A stretch of 16,845 nt of DNA. It comes from Candidatus Rokuibacteriota bacterium. GTDB taxonomy: Bacteria; Methylomirabilota; Methylomirabilia; Rokubacteriales; CSP1-6. The stretch is taken from contig JACORX010000128.1 in assembly GCA_016179165.1 (NCBI GenBank), forward strand, positions 1-16,845, read 5' to 3'. This document shows, one piece after another, positions 13,172-16,845 of this stretch. The translations under genes were made by a program, and so were the position numbers. The first letter of the stretch is position 1; each line of letters starts with the position of its first letter. The notes under the pieces were generated by a model, which was not told where the DNA came from, made no database searches, and worked only from the letters and a program-made list of their open reading frames with translations.

Positions 13172-13942
13172 TCAGATGCCTCCGGTGACGTCGATGGTCA
13201 CGCCGGTGACGAAGTCCGCGTCGCTCGAGGCGAGGAAGCAGATCACCCGCGCCTGGTCCGGGGCCTCGGCCATGCGGCGCAGCGGCGTGCGCGCGATCTC
13301 CCGCGCCCGCTCCTCCGCCGTCCGCTTCTCCCAGTGCGGCCGGATCCGCTCGGTCAGCGTCATGCTGGGAGCGATGGCGTTGACCGTGATGCCGAAGGGG
13401 CCCAGCTCGTTCGCGAGCTTCGTCGTGAAGGCGATGATGCCGCCCTTGGCGGCCGCGTACGCGCTGCTACTGCTCGGGCTGATGCCGCGGCCGGCGATGG
13501 ACGAGATGTTCACGATCTTGCCGCTTCGTTGGCCCTTCATGATCGGCACTACCGTGCGGCAGCCGAGAAACGTCCCCTCGAGGTTGAACGCGATGAGGCG
13601 CTGCCAGTCGTCGAGCGTGAGCTCGTCCACCGTGGCCGCGGGCCGGGGGATGATGGTGCTCCCGCCGACCGCGTTGACCAGGATGTCGATGCGCCCGAGC
13701 TCGCTGACGGTCCCCTCGACGACGCTCTCCACCTGCTTGGGATCGAGCGCGTCGGCCCGGCGGGCGTGCGCGCGGCCTCCGGCGGCCTTGATCACGGCCA
13801 CGGCCGCCTCGAGCTTGGCCTCGTCGGTGTCCACGGCGACGACAGTGCCGCCCTCGGCGCAGATGATCCCGGCCGTGGCCCGGCCGATCCCGCTCGCCGC
13901 CGCCGTGATGAGCGCCACCCGGTCACTGAATCGCATCGTCAT
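13172..13942 (-). CDS. Short-chain dehydrogenase/reductase (SDR family)
   Basis: This 256-aa classical SDR has a cofactor loop reading TAAASGIG (residues 13-20). The usual first glycine of TGxxxGIG is therefore alanine, a tolerated but uncommon change. Asp38 after beta2 suggests NAD. Active-site residues are Asn120, Ser148, Tyr162 and Lys166 (SAYAAAKGG); the C-terminal block is FVTGVTIDVTGG. It probably acts on the same pathway as the neighbouring zinc dehydrogenase. Its ATG overlaps the TGA of the LVIVD gene (ATGA), and GAGAGG lies just upstream, indicating coupled translation. Confidence 0.92.
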   Translation of the reverse strand: MTMRFSDRVALITAAASGIGRATAGIICAEGGTVVAVDTDEAKLEAAVAVIKAAGGRAHARRADALDPKQVESVVEGTVSELGRIDILVNAVGGSTIIPRPAATVDELTLDDWQRLIAFNLEGTFLGCRTVVPIMKGQRSGKIVNISSIAGRGISPSSSSAYAAAKGGIIAFTTKLANELGPFGITVNAIAPSMTLTERIRPHWEKRTAEERAREIARTPLRRMAEAPDQARVICFLASSDADFVTGVTIDVTGGI

Positions 13943-15063
13943 GCCCTCTCGAGGATGTGAAGCCCGCGGCCGCGGTCGATGAGGTAGAACAGCCCGCGGT
14001 CGTCCACGTCCACGTCATTGCTGGTCACGCGGGAGTGTCCCTCCGGCGGCTCGGGGAGGAAGTGCGCGACCTCCCGTGGCGCGTGCGGGTCGGCGATGTC
14101 CACGATACGGAGGCCGTGGGCGAACCAGGCGACCGGGATCTCCGTCCCAGTGACCCGCTCGCACGGCTGGTGGCAACCGGTGAACTCGGGTTGGGCGAGA
14201 CCCGCGAGGCCGTCCAGCTGAAAGCTCGCGAAGGGCATCGGCCGGCGCTCGTCGGTGATGTCCACCAGCCACAGGAAGGACGGCGGACCGGGCTCGAGCT
14301 TCGCCACGTCCTCGTCGGCCGCGATCATGACACGCCTGCCGCGGAGGGGAAACGGTACGGGCAGGGCCGTGTGAGTCGGCGTGATGAACGGCGGGCTCCA
14401 GTCGAGCCCCGAGACAAACGTCGGCTTGGACATGTCCTCGATGTCGAGGATGACGAAGCCGCCGTGCCAGTAGCTGACGTAGAGCCGGTTGCCGAGGCGG
14501 ATCGGGTGGTGACAGCGGTGCTGGCGCCCCGACCACGAGGGCGTCTCGCCGCCCGCGGTCCACTGCCCCGGCATCCACCAGCGACCGATTTCAAGCGGGC
14601 GGGCCGGGTCGGCAAGGTCGAGGATCATCACGATGTTGCCGACGTAGCCGTCCATCTCGGGGGAGATGTAGGCGTAACGCCCATCGAAGGTGAGGCGGTG
14701 GACGCCCGCGCCGCCGCACTGCCAGAAGGTGATCTCGCGCGGCCGGCTCGGATTCGACACGTCGTAGATGCCGAGCCCGCCGACGGTTCCGGGAGGCGGC
14801 TGGTGCGCGGGCTGGCGTTCCCGGTTCACGAGCATCAGGCCGTTCGCCGCGCGGACCTTGTGGGAATGCGTGCCGGCCGGCACCTCGAGCGTGGCGAGCT
14901 GCCTCGGCGCGGCGGGATCGCTCACGTCCACCACGCTCGTGCCGTGTGGCGCCTTCATGTGGGCGATGTAGGCGACCTGCCGGTCGACGACCACCTGCCC
15001 GCCCCCCGGGCAGTCGACGTAGCCGACCTGCTTCAGCCCCTGCGCGCTCGCGGGAGGCATCAC
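13939..15063 (-). CDS. LVIVD-repeat beta-propeller protein
   Basis: The 374-aa product is built of repeated beta-blade units with the LVIVD-like pattern: GTSVVDVSDPAAPRQLATLEVP, GLGIYDVSNPSRPREITFW, IVMILDLADPARPLEIGRWW, GFVILDIEDMSKPTFVSGL, FLWLVDITDERRPMPFASF, GLRIVDIADPHAPREVAHF, and a final LFYLIDRGRGLHILE. Seven blades are visible, fitting a closed propeller. Several conserved His and Cys residues (HSHKVRA, HRCHHPIRL, CHQPCERV) could bind a metal. No signal peptide is evident, although many relatives are exported. The start is GTG 15063 or ATG 15060; the latter overlaps the stop of a 30-aa leader ORF (TGATG). Function is unknown. Confidence 0.85.
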   Translation of the reverse strand: MMPPASAQGLKQVGYVDCPGGGQVVVDRQVAYIAHMKAPHGTSVVDVSDPAAPRQLATLEVPAGTHSHKVRAANGLMLVNRERQPAHQPPPGTVGGLGIYDVSNPSRPREITFWQCGGAGVHRLTFDGRYAYISPEMDGYVGNIVMILDLADPARPLEIGRWWMPGQWTAGGETPSWSGRQHRCHHPIRLGNRLYVSYWHGGFVILDIEDMSKPTFVSGLDWSPPFITPTHTALPVPFPLRGRRVMIAADEDVAKLEPGPPSFLWLVDITDERRPMPFASFQLDGLAGLAQPEFTGCHQPCERVTGTEIPVAWFAHGLRIVDIADPHAPREVAHFLPEPPEGHSRVTSNDVDVDDRGLFYLIDRGRGLHILERA

Positions 15064-15152
15064 GCGCGGCGGCTGACGAAGTCGGGATACTTCTCGCAGG
15101 CCCCCGAGGGGATCAGCGAATGGTTGTCGCCGGATATGAGCCGCTCTGGCAT
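15060..15152 (-). CDS. Hypothetical 30-aa leader ORF
   Basis: ATG 15150..15152 has an excellent ribosome site (AAGGAGG, 5 nt spacing). The frame ends in a TGA that overlaps the ATG of the LVIVD gene. The peptide starts MPERLISGDNHSL and ends DFVSRRA. The SGDNH segment recalls the start of amidohydrolases, so it could be a remnant, but its neat ribosome site and overlap suggest a working leader that couples translation to the propeller gene, which lacks its own ribosome site. Confidence 0.45.
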   Translation of the reverse strand: MPERLISGDNHSLIPSGACEKYPDFVSRRA

Positions 15153-15180
15153 CACGCCCTCCTTGCCCGTGGTGGGCAGA

Positions 15181-15210
15181 AGTCTAGGCGCACCCCGGGG
15201 GCCGTGTCAA
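15181..15210 (-). promoter_or_regulatory. sigma70-type promoter of the LVIVD/SDR/dehydrogenase operon
   Basis: On the minus strand a perfect TTGACA (15205..15210) is followed after 18 nt by TAGACT (15181..15186, four of six). The predicted start leaves a leader of about 20 nt before the 30-aa ORF at 15152, containing its AAGGAGG ribosome site. Confidence 0.65.
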
Positions 15211-15228
15211 AAGCCATCCCTGAGCCCC

Positions 15229-16167
15229 CTAGTTCGTGAGGCCCGCCTGATCGATCGCTTCGCGGAGGCGGGTCTCCTCGACCCGGACCTGGATGCCCGA
15301 GCGCTCTTCCTGCAAGCTCATGGGGATGCGCGAGTCGCGCTCGCCCCACCCCCGGTTCAGTGCCTCAGTCAGGTCGGCCAGGGCCAAGTTCGCCACGCGC
15401 ATCGGCACGCCCTGCTCGCGGCCGAGCTCCGTCGCCAAGGTGACGTCCTTGTGCGCCAGGCGCAGCGCGAAGTTGGGCGGGTCGTACTTGCCGCGGAAGA
15501 ACTGGTGGGGGAGCCGGTCGAAGGTTCGCTGGCGCCCGCCCGCGCCCTGCCGCACCGCCTCCCAGAGCGCGAGCGGCTCCACGCCGGCCTTCACGCCCAA
15601 CGTAAAGACCTCCGCGAGTGCGGTCTGAATCGCGTACCCGGCGCAGTTGTGCACGAGTTTGGTAACCGAGCCCGCGCCGATGGGACCGACGTGGACCGGC
15701 TGGTCGCCGATGGCGTCCAGCACCGGCTTGTACTTGAGGAACACGGCCTCGTCGCCGCCGACCCAGAGCGCGAGCTTGCGGGTGCGCGCCCCGCTCGGCC
15801 CTCCGCTCACGGGCGCGTCGAGCAGATGCACGCCCTTCTCGGCGAAGACGGCGTGCACCCGCCGGACGACCTTGGGCGAATTGGTGGTGAGGTCGAAGTA
15901 GACCTTGCCTGCGGTCATTCCGCTGAGGAGGCCGTCTTTCCCGAGCGCAACCGACTCCATCTCGGGCGGGCCGGGCAGCGAGGTCATCACCACTTCGACG
16001 GCCTCGGCGAGCTTGCGCGGCGTCTCGGCCCACACCGCGCCCGCCTTGAGGTGGGGCGCCGCCGCCTCACGCTTGATGTCGTGGACGACCAGCTCGTGGC
16101 CGGCCTTGATCAGATTCGACGCCATGCTGGTGCCCATGATGCCCAGCCCGATGAACCCGACTTTCAT
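15229..16167 (-). CDS. 3-hydroxyisobutyrate dehydrogenase-like NAD(P)-dependent enzyme
   Basis: This 312-aa beta-hydroxyacid dehydrogenase family protein has the Rossmann motif GLGIMG (7-12), the substrate-binding block DAPVSGGPSGA (117-127), and catalytic Lys170 with Asn174 (GAGSVTKLVHNCAGY). The C-terminal helical domain contains HKDVTLATELGREQGVPMRVA. Relatives oxidise 3-hydroxyisobutyrate, tartronate semialdehyde or similar acids; the exact substrate is not readable. It is slightly longer than most (about 290-300 aa). The start has AGGAGA 6 nt upstream. It lies 9 nt after a carboxymuconolactone decarboxylase family gene, forming an operon with it and the lactamase-fold hydrolase. Confidence 0.92.
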   Translation of the reverse strand: MKVGFIGLGIMGTSMASNLIKAGHELVVHDIKREAAAPHLKAGAVWAETPRKLAEAVEVVMTSLPGPPEMESVALGKDGLLSGMTAGKVYFDLTTNSPKVVRRVHAVFAEKGVHLLDAPVSGGPSGARTRKLALWVGGDEAVFLKYKPVLDAIGDQPVHVGPIGAGSVTKLVHNCAGYAIQTALAEVFTLGVKAGVEPLALWEAVRQGAGGRQRTFDRLPHQFFRGKYDPPNFALRLAHKDVTLATELGREQGVPMRVANLALADLTEALNRGWGERDSRIPMSLQEERSGIQVRVEETRLREAIDQAGLTN

Positions 16168-16176
16168 CGCGATCTC

Positions 16177-16506
16177 CTATTTCTTGCCGTCGAAGACGTG
16201 CGTTGCGATGCGCGCCGCCGTCATGGCGGTGGGCCAGCCGGAATAGAAAGCCATGTGCGTGATGACTTCGCCGATCTCTTCTTTCGTCACGCCGTTCGCC
16301 AGCGCGCGCTCGATGTGCCCCTTCAGCTGGTCGCCGCGGTACATCGCCGTGAGCGCGGCCACGGTGATCAAGCTCCGGTCCCGCTTCGAGAGCCCCGGGC
16401 GCTCCCAGACGTCTCCGTAGACCACCTTCTCGGTGAGATCGATCAGCTTGGGGACGACGCCTCGGACTTCTTCCCTCGCTGGTGATGCGGCTGCTTGTGC
16501 GGCCAT
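16177..16506 (-). CDS. Carboxymuconolactone decarboxylase family protein
   Basis: This 109-aa, single-domain CMD protein has features DVWERPGLSKRDRSLITVAALTAM, QLKGHIERALANGVTKEEIGEVITHMAFYSGWPTAM and a short tail. It lacks the CxxC of AhpD peroxidases, so it groups with gamma-carboxymuconolactone decarboxylase-like members rather than alkylhydroperoxidases. The reaction is unproven. The start has AAAGGAGG with 7 nt spacing. It sits 25 nt after a lactamase-fold hydrolase gene and just before a hydroxyacid dehydrogenase, consistent with a ring-opened or lactone-type catabolic route (inference). Confidence 0.9.
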   Translation of the reverse strand: MAAQAAASPAREEVRGVVPKLIDLTEKVVYGDVWERPGLSKRDRSLITVAALTAMYRGDQLKGHIERALANGVTKEEIGEVITHMAFYSGWPTAMTAARIATHVFDGKK

Positions 16507-16531
16507 GCTGTGCCTCCTTTGGATTTCGCGT

Positions 16532-16845
16532 TCAGGCGATCTTGATGATGCCGGGCTCGACCTGCTGGAAGCGATCGGCCACGAGCGGGTCGTGACCCGC
16601 GACGATCAGCTTCTCCTTGCCGGCCAGCGCGTGGATGGTCTCGAAGGCCTCCAGCATCTCGGGCAGGTTGGTGATGATCTGCACGGGCTGGCGCGTTTCC
16701 ACGTTGTGGTAGAAGTGCGAGGCGTCCGAGGTGAGGACAACCGTGCCGCGCTTGGTCTCCACGCTGACGATCTGCAGCCCCGCGGTGTGGCCTCCGACCC
16801 TGTGCACGCGCAGCCCGGGACACACCTCGCGGTCGCCGTCGAGGA
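16532..16845 (-). CDS. Metallo-beta-lactamase-fold hydrolase, C-terminal part (cut by window edge)
   Basis: The last 104 residues or so are present; the N-terminal part with the HxHxDH motif lies outside the window. Visible metal ligands are His in RVGGHTAG, Asp in LTSDASHFYHN and His in IVAGHDPLV. The arrangement is like N-acyl-homoserine-lactonase-type MBL proteins, which open lactones. Pairing with the adjacent CMD-family and hydroxyacid dehydrogenase genes supports a lactone-hydrolysing role, but this is inference. It is probably the upstream gene of that operon. Confidence 0.85.
   Translation of the reverse strand, partial: LDGDREVCPGLRVHRVGGHTAGLQIVSVETKRGTVVLTSDASHFYHNVETRQPVQIITNLPEMLEAFETIHALAGKEKLIVAGHDPLVADRFQQVEPGIIKIA

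Noticed and set aside
15060..15062. TGA of the 30-aa leader as a read-through codon joining it to the LVIVD protein
   Set aside because: The two are in different frames, so read-through would not reach the propeller frame.
1..16845. tRNA, rRNA, CRISPR arrays, complete insertion sequences and Sec-machinery genes
   Set aside because: None could be recognised by eye on either strand. The only mobile-element signal is the integron remnant at the left.

Overview
The window is GC-rich bacterial DNA with densely packed genes, short intergenic gaps and mostly G/C-ending codons. The gene mix (LLM-type flavin oxidoreductases, short-chain dehydrogenases, 3-hydroxyisobutyrate dehydrogenase, crotonase, molybdopterin oxidoreductase) is typical of uncultured soil or subsurface lineages such as Rokubacteria/Methylomirabilota or related proteobacteria. 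That assignment is an impression only; there is no rRNA or marker gene to settle it.

The most striking content is selenocysteine coding. The minus-strand reading frame at 470..1219 encodes a 249-aa MerB-like (organomercurial lyase family) protein interrupted by two in-frame UGA codons. They fall where MerB carries its two catalytic cysteines (Cys96 and Cys159). Each UGA is followed, 26 and 19 nt later, by the apical loop of a perfect 7-bp hairpin with a G in its first two loop bases, which matches the bacterial SECIS rule. The frame is open on both sides of each UGA and family resemblance continues across both. A second selenoprotein lies at 5731..6189: a Tat-exported DUF411 protein whose first metal-site cysteine is UGA, again with a correctly placed hairpin. 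Both conventional stop-to-stop calls break these genes into fragments.

Region 1..1622 (all minus strand) looks like a small integron cassette array. From upstream to downstream it holds an integron-type integrase remnant, an attC site (1269..1340), the two-UGA MerB-like cassette, a second, weaker attC (350..412), and a higB toxin with its own promoter and palindromic operator. The partner higA would lie just off the left edge.

Region 1619..3751 (minus) is an operon of a cupin protein, a D-2-hydroxyacid dehydrogenase and an SDR. A divergent LLM flavin oxidoreductase follows on plus (3875..4921). Then come a RelE-type toxin/XRE antitoxin pair on minus (4945..5635), with a perfect 16-bp palindrome over its promoter, and the DUF411 selenoprotein.

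A plus-strand cluster at 6302..10815 carries a molybdopterin oxidoreductase, a crotonase-fold protein, an alpha/beta hydrolase and a duplicated dimeric alpha-beta-barrel protein. It reads as a catabolic unit of unknown substrate. A minus-strand operon runs from 15152 down to 10823: a 30-aa leader ORF, an LVIVD beta-propeller, an SDR, a 48-aa ORF, a zinc dehydrogenase and a second LLM oxidoreductase. Several of its stop and start codons overlap. A last minus-strand group (15229..16845) holds a metallo-beta-lactamase-fold hydrolase (cut by the window edge), a carboxymuconolactone decarboxylase family protein and a 3-hydroxyisobutyrate dehydrogenase-like enzyme.

Several genes have a -10-like hexamer 6-9 nt before the start codon, suggesting leaderless transcripts. 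No selA, selB, selC or selD gene was recognised in the window, so Sec decoding would depend on genes elsewhere in the genome.
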